From: Aeromicrobium choanae
Lineage (GTDB): Bacteria > Actinomycetota > Actinomycetes > Propionibacteriales > Nocardioidaceae
NCBI GenBank assembly: GCA_029265505.1
Contig: JAJUII010000005.1
Span: 1 to 35,695 of the forward strand
Length of the DNA: 35,695 nucleotides
Direction: 5' to 3'
Shown: positions 1 to 9,038 of the stretch, piece by piece
Numbering within the stretch: the stretch's first letter is position 1
Layout of the letters: each line of letters begins with the position of its first letter
Translations under genes and position numbers: made by a program
Notes under the pieces: generated by a model
Told to the model about the DNA's origin: nothing
Seen by the model: only the letters and a program-made list of their open reading frames with translations
Databases searched by the model: none

Positions 1-1
1 C

Positions 2-838
<837 letters not shown>

Positions 839-848
839 GGTCGTTGAC

Positions 849-1220
849 ATGTCACTGCAGATCGAGCTCGTCTCGGCCGACCGCGTCGTGTGGTCGGGCG
901 AGGCCCGTGAGGTCATCGCCCGCACCGCCGAAGGCGACCTGGGCGTCCTGACCGGTCACGCTCCGCTGCTGTCGCTGCTGGTCCCGGGCGTCGTCCGGAT
1001 CTTCCCGACGGACGGCGACCCGGTCGAGGCCGCCGTCAGCGAGGGGTTCATCTCGGTCGCCGCGGATCGCGTGTCGATCCTGTCGGAGGACACGTTCCTC
1101 GCCGACGAGGTCGACGAGGCGGAGGCCACCGCCGAGCTCGACCGCGCCCGTGCGGCCGATGACGAGCTGGCGGTGCGCCGCGCCGAGGCCAAGCTGCGCC
1201 TGATCGGCAAGGCGTCCTGA
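849..1220 (+). CDS. atpC: F0F1 ATP synthase subunit epsilon
   Basis: MSLQIELVSADRVVWSGEAREVIARTAEGDLGVLTGHAPLL; directly after atpD. Start chosen at ATG 849 inside the longer ORF 579..1220. Confidence 0.96.
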   Translation: MSLQIELVSADRVVWSGEAREVIARTAEGDLGVLTGHAPLLSLLVPGVVRIFPTDGDPVEAAVSEGFISVAADRVSILSEDTFLADEVDEAEATAELDRARAADDELAVRRAEAKLRLIGKAS

Positions 1221-1243
1221 CGGTGCCGGCGAGGGAGTGAGCG

Positions 1244-1690
1244 ATGCCGCTGTGGATGTGGCTCGTCGACTCCCTCGTCGTGATCGTCGCCCTGGGGATC
1301 GTCCTCATCGCGGGCCTCGCCCTGCGTCGACGCTGGATCTCCCGCAAGGGCGTCGTCTTCGAATTGAGCGTCAACCACGGCGCCGAGCATTCAGCCAAGG
1401 GCTGGATGCTCGGCGTCGCGGTCTACCGGGACGACGTCATCGAGTGGTACCGCACCTTCTCCTACTCACCACGTCCGCGGCACCGTTTCCATCGCGGCGA
1501 GGTCCTCATCGAGGGTCGTCGCATGCCCGAGGGTGACGAGGCGTACGCGCTGCACGACGGTCACGTCATCGTGACCGCCCACCACGCCGACGGCGTGCGG
1601 CAGTTCGCGCTGAGCCCGAGCTCGCTGACCGGGATGCTGTCCTGGCTGGAGTCCTCCCCGCCCGGCCGGGGCGTGAACAACGTCCTCTGA
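1244..1690 (+). CDS. DUF2550-like membrane-anchored protein
   Basis: 148 aa, N-terminal TM helix then RRRWISRKGVVFELSVNHG...KGWMLGVAVY; typical neighbour of atpC in actinobacteria. Confidence 0.8.
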   Translation: MPLWMWLVDSLVVIVALGIVLIAGLALRRRWISRKGVVFELSVNHGAEHSAKGWMLGVAVYRDDVIEWYRTFSYSPRPRHRFHRGEVLIEGRRMPEGDEAYALHDGHVIVTAHHADGVRQFALSPSSLTGMLSWLESSPPGRGVNNVL

Positions 1691-1764
1691 CGCGTGTCCC
1701 ATGGTGCGAGTGTGATCGGCGATTCCGGTTGCTCTCGGTCCGCCGACCGCCCACACTGAGACCC

Positions 1765-1890
1765 ATGAAGAAGATCATTGCCACGGCCCTGCTCGCTCTC
1801 GCCGTCGCCGCGGGTGTCGCCGCGTCGCCAGCCCAGGCCGACGACGCCGAGAGCCTGACCTTCAAGATCACCCGCATCGACTGGATGTGA
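1765..1890 (+). CDS. putative 41-aa secreted micropeptide
   Basis: ATG..TGA encodes MKKIIATALLALAVAAGVAASPAQADDAESLTFKITRIDWM: KK n-region, hydrophobic core, SPAQA cleavage-like motif; followed within 5 nt by a terminator hairpin. Not in the ORF track (too short). Confidence 0.6.
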   Translation: MKKIIATALLALAVAAGVAASPAQADDAESLTFKITRIDWM

Positions 1891-1894
1891 CGGA

Positions 1895-1920
1895 CGTCCT
1901 CCGGCTTCGGCCGGAGGACG
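1895..1920 (+). terminator. hairpin with UUCG tetraloop (11-bp perfect stem)
   Basis: CGTCCTCCGGC (1895-1905) TTCG GCCGGAGGACG (1910-1920). Confidence 0.8.
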
Positions 1921-1923
1921 CCC

Positions 1924-1929
1924 TAGGGT
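1924..1929 (+). promoter_or_regulatory. candidate -10 element (TAGGGT) for a leaderless ATR mRNA
   Basis: TAGGGT-GAACCC-ATG: six nt between hexamer and start codon, so predicted +1 = A of ATG at 1936. Confidence 0.55.
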
Positions 1930-1935
1930 GAACCC

Positions 1936-2517
1936 ATGGTCCACCTGACGAAGATCTACACCCGCACCGGCGACGACGGGACGACGAACCTCGTCGACTT
2001 CTCCCGCACATCGAAGAACGATCCCCGTCTGGTGGTCTACGCCGACGTCGACGAGGCGAACAGCCATCTGGGTGTCGCGCTGGCGACGGGGGAGCTGGAC
2101 GAGGACGTCATCGCCGTGCTGACCCACGTCCAGAACGACCTGTTCGATCTCGGGTCCGACATCGGCAATCCCGTCGTGGAGAGTCCGAAGCACGAGCCGC
2201 TGCGGGTGTTGCCCGACTACGTCGAGCGCTTGGAGCAGTGGTGCGACCGCTTCAATGAGGCGACGCCGAAGCTCGACTCCTTCATCCTTCCGGGCGGCAC
2301 GCCGGCCGCGGCGCACCTGCACGTGGCCCGCACCGTCGTGCGGCGGGCGGAGCGCTCCGCGTGGGCCGCCATCGAGGCGTTCCCCGACTCGACCAATCCG
2401 CTCGTGGCGAAGTATCTCAACCGCCTGAGCGATCTGCTCTTCATCCTCGCCCGCTACGCCAATCGCGAGCGCGGTGACGTGCTCTGGGTGCCCGGGGGCG
2501 ATCGTCCGGGGCGCTGA
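1936..2517 (+). CDS. cob(I)yrinic acid a,c-diamide adenosyltransferase, PduO type
   Basis: MVHLTKIYTRTGDDGTTNLVDFSRTSKNDPRLVVYADVDEANSHLGVAL...RLSDLLFILARYANRERGDVLWVPGG, PduO-type ATR motifs. Confidence 0.95.
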   Translation: MVHLTKIYTRTGDDGTTNLVDFSRTSKNDPRLVVYADVDEANSHLGVALATGELDEDVIAVLTHVQNDLFDLGSDIGNPVVESPKHEPLRVLPDYVERLEQWCDRFNEATPKLDSFILPGGTPAAAHLHVARTVVRRAERSAWAAIEAFPDSTNPLVAKYLNRLSDLLFILARYANRERGDVLWVPGGDRPGR

Positions 2518-2551
2518 ACCGGCCCGGCGGCTCGCCGCTACCCTTGTCCCC

Positions 2552-4540
2552 ATGTCAGTGCAGCCTGATCGTCCGTGGGTGATGCGCACCTACGCCGGCC
2601 ACAGTTCCGCCGCCGAGTCCAACGCGCTCTACCGTCGCAACCTCGCCAAGGGACAGACCGGCCTGTCGGTCGCCTTCGACCTGCCCACCCAGACCGGGTA
2701 CGACCCGGATCACCCGCTCTCGCGCGGTGAGGTCGGCAAGGTCGGCGTGCCGATCCCGCACCTGGGTGCGATGCGTCGGCTCTTCGAGGGCATCCCGCTG
2801 ACGGAGATGAACACCTCGATGACGATCAACGCCACGGCGATGTGGCTGCTGGCGATGTACCAGGTCGTCGCGGAGGAGCAGGGCGCCGACCCGGCCTCGC
2901 TGGCGGGCACGACGCAGAACGACATCATCAAGGAGTACCTGTCGCGGGGCACCTACGTGTTCCCGCCCGAGGCCTCGCTGCGCCTGACCACCGACACCAT
3001 CGCCTACACGGTCAACAACATCCCGAAGTGGAACCCGATCAACATCTGCAGCTACCACCTGCAGGAGGCCGGTGCCACCCCCGTGCAGGAGCTCGCCTTC
3101 GCGCTCAGCACGGCGATCACCGTCCTGGACGCGGTCAAGGACTCCGGCCAGGTCGACGAGGCCGACTTCGAGAAGGTCGTCGGTCGGATCTCCTTCTTCG
3201 TCAACGCCGGCGTGCGCTTCATCGAGGAGATGTGCAAGATGCGCGCCTTCGCCGAGCTGTGGGAGGAGATCACCCGCGAGCGCTACGGCGTGCAGGATCC
3301 GAAGATGCGCCGGTTCCGCTATGGCGTCCAGGTGAACTCCCTGGGCCTGACCGAGGCGCAGCCGGAGAACAACGTCCAGCGCATCGTGCTCGAGATGCTG
3401 GGCGTCACGCTCAGCAAGCGGGCGCGCGCCCGTGCGGTCCAGCTGCCGGCGTGGAACGAGGCGCTCGGCCTGCCGCGTCCGTGGGACCAGCAGTGGTCGC
3501 TGCGCCTGCAGCAGGTGCTGGCGTTCGAGTCCGACCTGCTGGAGTACGAGGACATCTTCGACGGCTCGCACGTCGTCGAGGCGAAGGTCGCCGAGCTGGT
3601 GGAAGGCGCCAGGGCCGAGATGGATCGGGTCCAAGAGATGGGCGGCGTCGTCGCCGCGATCGCCTCGGGCTACATGAAGCAGGAGCTGGTCGCCTCGCAC
3701 GCCGAGCGTCGGGCCAAGATCGAGTCCGGCGAGATCAAGGTCGTCGGCCTGAACTGCTACACCGAGACCGAGCCGTCGCCGCTGACCGCGGACTTGGACT
3801 CGGCGATCATGGTCGCCGATCCGCAGGCCGAGGCGAACGCGGTGGCCGACGTGCGGCAGTGGCGTGAGAATCGCGACCAGGCCGCCGTCGACGCGGCGCT
3901 GGCCGCGCTGAAGGAGCAGGCCGAGACCGACCGGAACCACATGCCGGCGACTCTCGAGGCGGTGCGGGCGGGGGCGACCGTCGGCGAATGGGCCGCGGCC
4001 CTGCGCGAGGTCTTCGGGGAGTTCCGGGCGCCCACGGGCGTGGCCGGGGTCAGCGGCGTGGTCGAGGCCGGCGCCGAGCTGACCGCGCTGCGCGAGCGGG
4101 TGCGCCAGACCGGCGAGGAGCTGGGTGGACGCCTGCGCTTCCTGGTCGGCAAGCCCGGCCTGGACGGCCATTCCAACGGCGCCGAGCAGGTCGCCGTGCG
4201 CGCCCGTGACGCCGGCTTCGAGGTCATCTACCAAGGCATCCGCCTGACGCCGGAGCAGATCGTCGCGGCCGCCGTGGCCGAGGACGTGCACGTCGTCGGC
4301 CTGTCGATCCTGTCCGGCTCTCACATGGAACTCGTCCCGGAGGTCCAGAAGGGCTTGCGGGCGGCCGGCCTGGACGACGTCCCGATCATCATCGGCGGCA
4401 TCATCCCGGAGTCGGACGCGCGCTCGCTGGAGGCCGACGGCGTCGCGGCGGTGTTCACGCCCAAGGACTTCGGCATGACCGAGATCATGGCCCGCGTGGT
4501 CGACGAGATTCGCAAGGCTCACGGCCTGCCGGTGGCCTAG
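2552..4540 (+). CDS. meaA: B12-dependent acyl-CoA mutase MeaA / ethylmalonyl-CoA mutase
   Basis: WVMRTYAGHSSAAESNALYRRNLAKGQTGLSVAFDLPTQTGYDPDHPLSRGEVGKVGVPIPHLGAMRRLFEGIPLTEMNTSMTINATA and C-terminal B12 motif GLDGHSNGAEQ. Start chosen at ATG 2552 in the longer ORF 2474..4540. Confidence 0.93.
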   Translation: MSVQPDRPWVMRTYAGHSSAAESNALYRRNLAKGQTGLSVAFDLPTQTGYDPDHPLSRGEVGKVGVPIPHLGAMRRLFEGIPLTEMNTSMTINATAMWLLAMYQVVAEEQGADPASLAGTTQNDIIKEYLSRGTYVFPPEASLRLTTDTIAYTVNNIPKWNPINICSYHLQEAGATPVQELAFALSTAITVLDAVKDSGQVDEADFEKVVGRISFFVNAGVRFIEEMCKMRAFAELWEEITRERYGVQDPKMRRFRYGVQVNSLGLTEAQPENNVQRIVLEMLGVTLSKRARARAVQLPAWNEALGLPRPWDQQWSLRLQQVLAFESDLLEYEDIFDGSHVVEAKVAELVEGARAEMDRVQEMGGVVAAIASGYMKQELVASHAERRAKIESGEIKVVGLNCYTETEPSPLTADLDSAIMVADPQAEANAVADVRQWRENRDQAAVDAALAALKEQAETDRNHMPATLEAVRAGATVGEWAAALREVFGEFRAPTGVAGVSGVVEAGAELTALRERVRQTGEELGGRLRFLVGKPGLDGHSNGAEQVAVRARDAGFEVIYQGIRLTPEQIVAAAVAEDVHVVGLSILSGSHMELVPEVQKGLRAAGLDDVPIIIGGIIPESDARSLEADGVAAVFTPKDFGMTEIMARVVDEIRKAHGLPVA

Positions 4541-4572
4541 GCTCGACGTCGACGAGCCGACGCGTCGGCTCG
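4541..4572. terminator. overlapping palindromes downstream of meaA (terminator or attenuator-like)
   Basis: Perfect 20-bp palindrome CGAGCCGACGCGTCGGCTCG (4553-4572), preceded by GCTCG (4541-4545) that can pair with CGAGC (4553-4557). Confidence 0.55.
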
Positions 4573-4627
4573 GACGACCTGCCGGGAGGGGCGATGGATC
4601 GGCGACCCGTGAGCGACGGACCGTGAC

Positions 4628-5566
4628 ATGAGGGTCCTGCGTGCGCTCCTGGCGCTGGCCGGGGTGGTCCTGGTGGCCCTGGCCGCGACGCCGTGGATCG
4701 ACCGGATCGACCCGACCTGGCTCCCGGCGGTCCAGGCACTCGGGCGGGTGTGGATCGCCCTGGCGGCACTGGGTCTCGTGCTGAGTCTGCTGGCGCGGGC
4801 GTGGTGGTCCACCGCCGCGCACGCGGTCGCCATCGCGGTCGCTCTCGTGACGATCGTCAACGTGAGCAACCGGCCCGCTTGTGACCCGGGTGCCGACGGA
4901 CTGTCGGTGCTGACCCTGAACGCCCATCGCGGCGACGCGGAGGTCGACGATCTGGCGCGGCTGATCGAGCGGCGGGACGTCGACGTGCTGGTGCTGACCG
5001 AGGCCACCGAGCCGCTGATCGCCGCACTCAGTGAGACCGAGGCCGGCACGCGCTTCGTCGCCCGCACCGCTCAGACGGTCGAGGAACGGGAGGCGTCGGG
5101 AACGGTGATCCTGTCGCGACTGCCCGCCGAGCGTGTGCGGGTCCCCGCCTCCGAGGTGCGCACGTTCCAACAGCCGGCGATGGCCGTCGCGGCCGGTGAC
5201 TCGACCGTGCTCGTGCGCGCCGTCCACCCACGTCCGCCCGTCGCGCCCACCGTGCGCGATTGGCGGGAGGGCCTGCTGGAGCTCGGCCGTTGGCAACGGG
5301 AGCATCGAGGCCGTCCGCTGGTGATGGCGGGGGACTTCAACGCCTCGGCGGCGCACGCGCCGTTCCGCGACGCCAAGCGCGGCATGTACGACGCGGCCGG
5401 ATGGTGGCCCACCGCGACCTGGCCGCTCGACCGGGCGTATCCGGCGTTCACGGACATCGACCACGTGCTGGTCCGCGGCCTGCGGGTGGAGGACTCGGCG
5501 ACGGAGGAGGTCGACGGCACCGACCATCGTGCCGTGTGGGCCGACCTGCGCGTGTGCCGCCGGTGA
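4628..5566 (+). CDS. membrane-anchored endonuclease/exonuclease/phosphatase family protein
   Basis: N-terminal hydrophobic helices, then LSVLTLNAHRGDAEVDDLARLIERRDVDVLVLTEAT...MAGDFNASAAHAPFR...FTDIDHVLVRG...GTDHRAVWADL (EEP fold motifs). Confidence 0.88.
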   Translation: MRVLRALLALAGVVLVALAATPWIDRIDPTWLPAVQALGRVWIALAALGLVLSLLARAWWSTAAHAVAIAVALVTIVNVSNRPACDPGADGLSVLTLNAHRGDAEVDDLARLIERRDVDVLVLTEATEPLIAALSETEAGTRFVARTAQTVEEREASGTVILSRLPAERVRVPASEVRTFQQPAMAVAAGDSTVLVRAVHPRPPVAPTVRDWREGLLELGRWQREHRGRPLVMAGDFNASAAHAPFRDAKRGMYDAAGWWPTATWPLDRAYPAFTDIDHVLVRGLRVEDSATEEVDGTDHRAVWADLRVCRR

Positions 5567-5567
5567 C

Positions 5568-6245
5568 TCAGAACAGGCGCAGGCTTCCGTCGTCGAGTCC
5601 ACGCAGCTCGTCGTAGTTCACCACGACGCAGTCGATGCCTCGGTCCTTGGCCAGGGTGCGCGCCTGCGGCTTGATCTCTTGGGCGGCGAACACCCCGCGG
5701 ACCGGGCGCAGCTTCGGGTCGCGGTTCATCAGCTCGAGGTACCGGGTGAGCTGCTCGACGCCGTCGATCTCGCCGCGGCGCTTGATCTCGACCGCGACCG
5801 CCGCGCCGTTCGCGTCGCGGCACAGTAGGTCGACCGGCCCGATCGCGGTCATGTACTCGCGGCGGACGAGGGACATCCCGGGCTCGATCGTCTCGGTGTG
5901 CTCGGCGAGGAGCTCCTGCAGATGCTTCTCGACGCCGTCCTTGCGCAGACCCGGATCGACGCCGAGCTCGTGCTGGGAGTCGTGCACGATCTCCTCCAGC
6001 CGGATCCGCAGCGTGTCGTCGCTCTTGGTCGCCGTGACGGTCCACTCGACGACGCCGTCCTCGGTGACGCCCTCGCGCAGGGTGCATGGAGGGCTCATCC
6101 AATTGAGCGGCTTGTACGAGCCGCCGTCGGCGTGGACGAGGACCGAGCCGTCGGCCTTGACCATGATGACCCGCAGCGCCGGGGGCAGATGGGCGGTGAG
6201 CCGACCGGCGTAGTCGACCTGGCAGCGGGCGACGACGATCCTCAC
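5568..6245 (-). CDS. nucS: endonuclease NucS (EndoMS), non-canonical mismatch repair
   Basis: [54 protein letters not shown]...[41 protein letters not shown]; ends in SLRLF. Confidence 0.95.
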   Translation of the reverse strand: MRIVVARCQVDYAGRLTAHLPPALRVIMVKADGSVLVHADGGSYKPLNWMSPPCTLREGVTEDGVVEWTVTATKSDDTLRIRLEEIVHDSQHELGVDPGLRKDGVEKHLQELLAEHTETIEPGMSLVRREYMTAIGPVDLLCRDANGAAVAVEIKRRGEIDGVEQLTRYLELMNRDPKLRPVRGVFAAQEIKPQARTLAKDRGIDCVVVNYDELRGLDDGSLRLF

Positions 6246-6613
6246 CGGCGCGTCAGGGTGGCGAGACGGAACTCGAGCGTGTCGCCGACGACCGTGCCCT
6301 CATTGGTCTCGCCGGAGTCGGCCTCGAGGTACACCGTGTCGTCCTCGACGCGGTAGGAGCCGCGGCGGAAGTCCACGTTCCCCTCGAATTCCTCGGTGAA
6401 CGTGCCGTCCTCGGACAGGTGCAGCGTCCAGTCGGCCTCGTCGTTGCGCCAGGTGCCGACGAGGTCCACGGACTCGTCGGTGGCGTCCTGTGTCGCCGTC
6501 GCGGTCGGGCTCGCGGGCGGTTCGATCGAGGTCGACGGCTCGTCGCTGCCGCATGCGGCCGCGCCGAACAGCAGCACCGCTGTGACGGCGATCACGCTGA
6601 GACGATTCGACAT
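6242..6613 (-). CDS. small lipoprotein, lipocalin-like C-terminal domain
   Basis: [27 protein letters not shown] lipobox-type signal; [26 protein letters not shown]; stop overlaps nucS start. Confidence 0.75.
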   Translation of the reverse strand: MSNRLSVIAVTAVLLFGAAACGSDEPSTSIEPPASPTATATQDATDESVDLVGTWRNDEADWTLHLSEDGTFTEEFEGNVDFRRGSYRVEDDTVYLEADSGETNEGTVVGDTLEFRLATLTRR

Positions 6614-6632
6614 GAGACTCCCATCAGGACAC

Positions 6633-6643
6633 TGACACTGTCA
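6633..6643. promoter_or_regulatory. candidate regulator operator (TGACACTGTCA) in a divergent intergenic region
   Basis: Perfect odd palindrome TGACA-C-TGTCA between the lipoprotein/nucS and hydroxybutyryl-CoA dehydrogenase genes. Confidence 0.4.
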
Positions 6644-6711
6644 CGCTAGTGTGTCACGAACGCTCGACCCTCAGCAGCCCTGGTGAGCCAAGCCTCCAAG
6701 GAGAGAAATCG

Positions 6712-7902
6712 ATGGCAGAAATCGTCGACCGCATCACCGCCGACGACGACGGTGGCCGGATCGCCCGGACCCTGCTCTACCCCTACCTGAACCATGCGGC
6801 CACGATGTACGGCGTCGGCTACGCCACGGCGGCCGACATCGACGCCGGCATGCGCTTCGGCTGCGGATACCCGGTGGGGCCGCTCGCGCTGATCGACGCG
6901 ATCGGGGCCAAGCAGGTCGTCGCGGGTCTGGCCGAGCAGTTCGCCCGCACCGGCGACCCGCTGCACGAGCCGGCCGCCCCGCTGGCGGAGGCGGCCGACG
7001 CCGGCCGGACGTTCACCCGCGAGGAGACCGGCGAGGTCGCCGCGCCGCAGATCAAGCGTGAGATCTCCTCCGTCGGCGTCGTCGGCACCGGAACGATGGC
7101 CTCCGGCATCGCGCAGGTGTTCGCCCAGTCCGGTTACGACGTGGTCTTCGTGGGCCGCTCGCCGGAGAAGGTCGAGGGCGTCGTCGCCTACGTCACCAAG
7201 AACCTCGACCGCGCGGTCTCGCGCGGCAAGCTGGACGAGGACGGCAAGGCCGCGGTGCTGGCCCGTCTGCGCGGTGCCACCGAGCGGGAGGCGCTCGCCG
7301 ACGTCGATCTCGTCGTCGAGGCCATCGCTGAGGACCTCGACGTCAAGCTCGAGCTCTTCGCCGACCTGGACCGCATCTGCAAGCCCGGCGCCCTCCTGGC
7401 CACGACGACCTCCTCGCTGTCGATCCGGGCCTGTGCGGACGCGACGAGCCGCCCCGCCGACGTCATCGGCATGCACTTCTTCAACCCGGCTCCGGTCATG
7501 AAGCTCGTCGAGGTCGTCACCACCGACGTCACCGCCGACGACGTCGACGAGACGGTCCGTGCGCTGTGCCTGGCCACCGGCAAGCACCCGGTGTCCTGCG
7601 GCGACCGTGCCGGCTTCATCGTCAACGCCCTGTTGTTCCCGTACCTCAACGACGCCATCAAGCTCGTCGAGTCCGGTGAGGCGACGATGGAGCAGGTCGA
7701 CACGGTGATGAAGGAGACCGGCCTGCCGATGGGGCCGTTCGAGCTCCTCGACGTGGTCGGCAACGACGTGTCGCTGGCGATCCAGCAGACCCTGGTCGAC
7801 GCGTTCGGTCACGAGGGCTGGCGTCCGGCCGAGACGCTGACGAAGCTCGTCGCCGAGGGCAAGCTGGGTCGCAAGACGAAGGCCGGGTTCCACACCTACT
7901 GA
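6712..7902 (+). CDS. 3-hydroxybutyryl-CoA dehydrogenase with an additional N-terminal 3HCDH C-terminal-like domain
   Basis: SSVGVVGTGTMASGIAQVFAQSGYDVVFVGRS (Rossmann), SIRACADATSRPADVIGMHFFNPAPVMKLVEVV, GDRAGFIVNALLFPYLNDAI; GGAGAG SD before ATG 6712. Confidence 0.92.
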   Translation: MAEIVDRITADDDGGRIARTLLYPYLNHAATMYGVGYATAADIDAGMRFGCGYPVGPLALIDAIGAKQVVAGLAEQFARTGDPLHEPAAPLAEAADAGRTFTREETGEVAAPQIKREISSVGVVGTGTMASGIAQVFAQSGYDVVFVGRSPEKVEGVVAYVTKNLDRAVSRGKLDEDGKAAVLARLRGATEREALADVDLVVEAIAEDLDVKLELFADLDRICKPGALLATTTSSLSIRACADATSRPADVIGMHFFNPAPVMKLVEVVTTDVTADDVDETVRALCLATGKHPVSCGDRAGFIVNALLFPYLNDAIKLVESGEATMEQVDTVMKETGLPMGPFELLDVVGNDVSLAIQQTLVDAFGHEGWRPAETLTKLVAEGKLGRKTKAGFHTY

Positions 7903-7907
7903 GACCG

Positions 7908-8186
7908 ATGTCCCGTCGCAAGGCAGCTGCGGCGCGGGCCCGCCGGCGCGGGCCCGCGCCGAGCCCTGCCGAGCAGGTCGAGAAGCGCGACGGGACCTGG
8001 TGGGTGCGGTTCATCACCGGATCCACCTCGACCAAGCCCTACCGGTGCCCCGGCTGCGATCAGACGATCCCGCCCGCCACCCCGCACCTGGTGGTGTGGC
8101 CCACCGAGCCGTCGAGCTTCCTGATCGCGGACCCGCTCGAGGAGCGGCGGCACTGGCACCGGGCCTGCTGGGACCGCCGATCCTGA
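7908..8186 (+). CDS. small basic zinc-ribbon-like protein, function unknown
   Basis: 92 aa; basic N-terminus SRRKAAAARARRRG, CPGC ... HWHRACW putative metal-binding residues. Confidence 0.65.
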   Translation: MSRRKAAAARARRRGPAPSPAEQVEKRDGTWWVRFITGSTSTKPYRCPGCDQTIPPATPHLVVWPTEPSSFLIADPLEERRHWHRACWDRRS

Positions 8187-8204
8187 AGCAGGCAGGATGG
8201 AGCC

Positions 8205-8981
8205 GTGAAGATCACCGGTTCCTCCGTCCTGCCCGCCCGTCGCGAGCCGCTCGAGCTGCACACCGCCGACGGTCTGACCCTCGTCGGCGAGCTCGCCCTG
8301 CCGCAGGACCGGAAGCCGGTGGCCACGATGATCTGCCTGCACCCGCTGCCCACGCACGGCGGAATGATGGACAGCCACGTCTTCCGCAAGGCCTCCTACC
8401 GGCTGCCTGCGCTGGCCGACGTGGCGGTCCTGCGATTCAACACGCGCGGAACCGAGAGCGTGCAGGGGCGCAGCGAGGGCGAGTTCGACCGAGGCGTGGG
8501 GGAGCGGTTCGACGTCGCGGCCGCGATCGAGTACGCCGAGTTCGCGGACCTGCCGAACGTCTGGCTCGTGGGCTGGTCCTTCGGCACCGACCTGACTCTC
8601 ATGTACGGCCTCGAGCCGGACGTCGCAGGAGCGATCCTGCTGTCGCCGCCGCTGCGGTTCAGCACCGAGGAGCATCTGGCGGCCTGGGCCGAGGACGGTC
8701 GTCCGCTCGTCGCGCTGGTGCCCGAGCTGGACGACTACCTGCGGCCGGACGAGGCCCGCCGCCGATTCGCCGCCGTGCCGCAGGCCGAGGTGATCGCCGT
8801 CGAGGGAGCCAAGCACCTGTGGGTGGGCGACACCGAGCGCGTGCTCGACGAGATCGTCGCCCGGCTCAACCCGCGGGCGACCCTGCCCCTGCCGACCGAG
8901 TGGGACGGGCCGATGGAGCGGGCGGACTCTTCGGCCTACGCCGACCGCACGACGGCTGCGTTCAAGGACGTCCCGCGCTGA
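8205..8981 (+). CDS. alpha/beta hydrolase
   Basis: TMICLHPLPTHGGMMDSHVF...VWLVGWSFGTDLTLMYGLEPDVAGAILLSPPL (GWSFG nucleophile elbow) ... GAKHLWVG. Confidence 0.88.
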   Translation: MKITGSSVLPARREPLELHTADGLTLVGELALPQDRKPVATMICLHPLPTHGGMMDSHVFRKASYRLPALADVAVLRFNTRGTESVQGRSEGEFDRGVGERFDVAAAIEYAEFADLPNVWLVGWSFGTDLTLMYGLEPDVAGAILLSPPLRFSTEEHLAAWAEDGRPLVALVPELDDYLRPDEARRRFAAVPQAEVIAVEGAKHLWVGDTERVLDEIVARLNPRATLPLPTEWDGPMERADSSAYADRTTAAFKDVPR

Positions 8982-8988
8982 GCCGGAC

Positions 8989-9031
8989 ATGACGACGGGG
9001 CCCGACCGACTCGGCCGGGCCCCGTCGTCAT
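8989..9031. terminator. bidirectional terminator between convergent genes
   Basis: 16-bp perfect inverted repeat ATGACGACGGGGCCCG (8989-9004) / CGGGCCCCGTCGTCAT (9016-9031). Confidence 0.85.
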
Positions 9032-9038
9032 GCGTGGA

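Noticed and set aside
2555-5602. 1015-aa minus-strand ORF opposite meaA and the EEP gene
   Set aside because: GC-rich shadow ORF; composition (R/H/D/L-rich, no motifs) is not protein-like.
7908-8186. Small zinc-ribbon gene as an HNH nuclease or toxin
   Set aside because: Only a CPGC and an HxxxC-type cluster are present; no HNH or toxin signature and no antitoxin-like partner.
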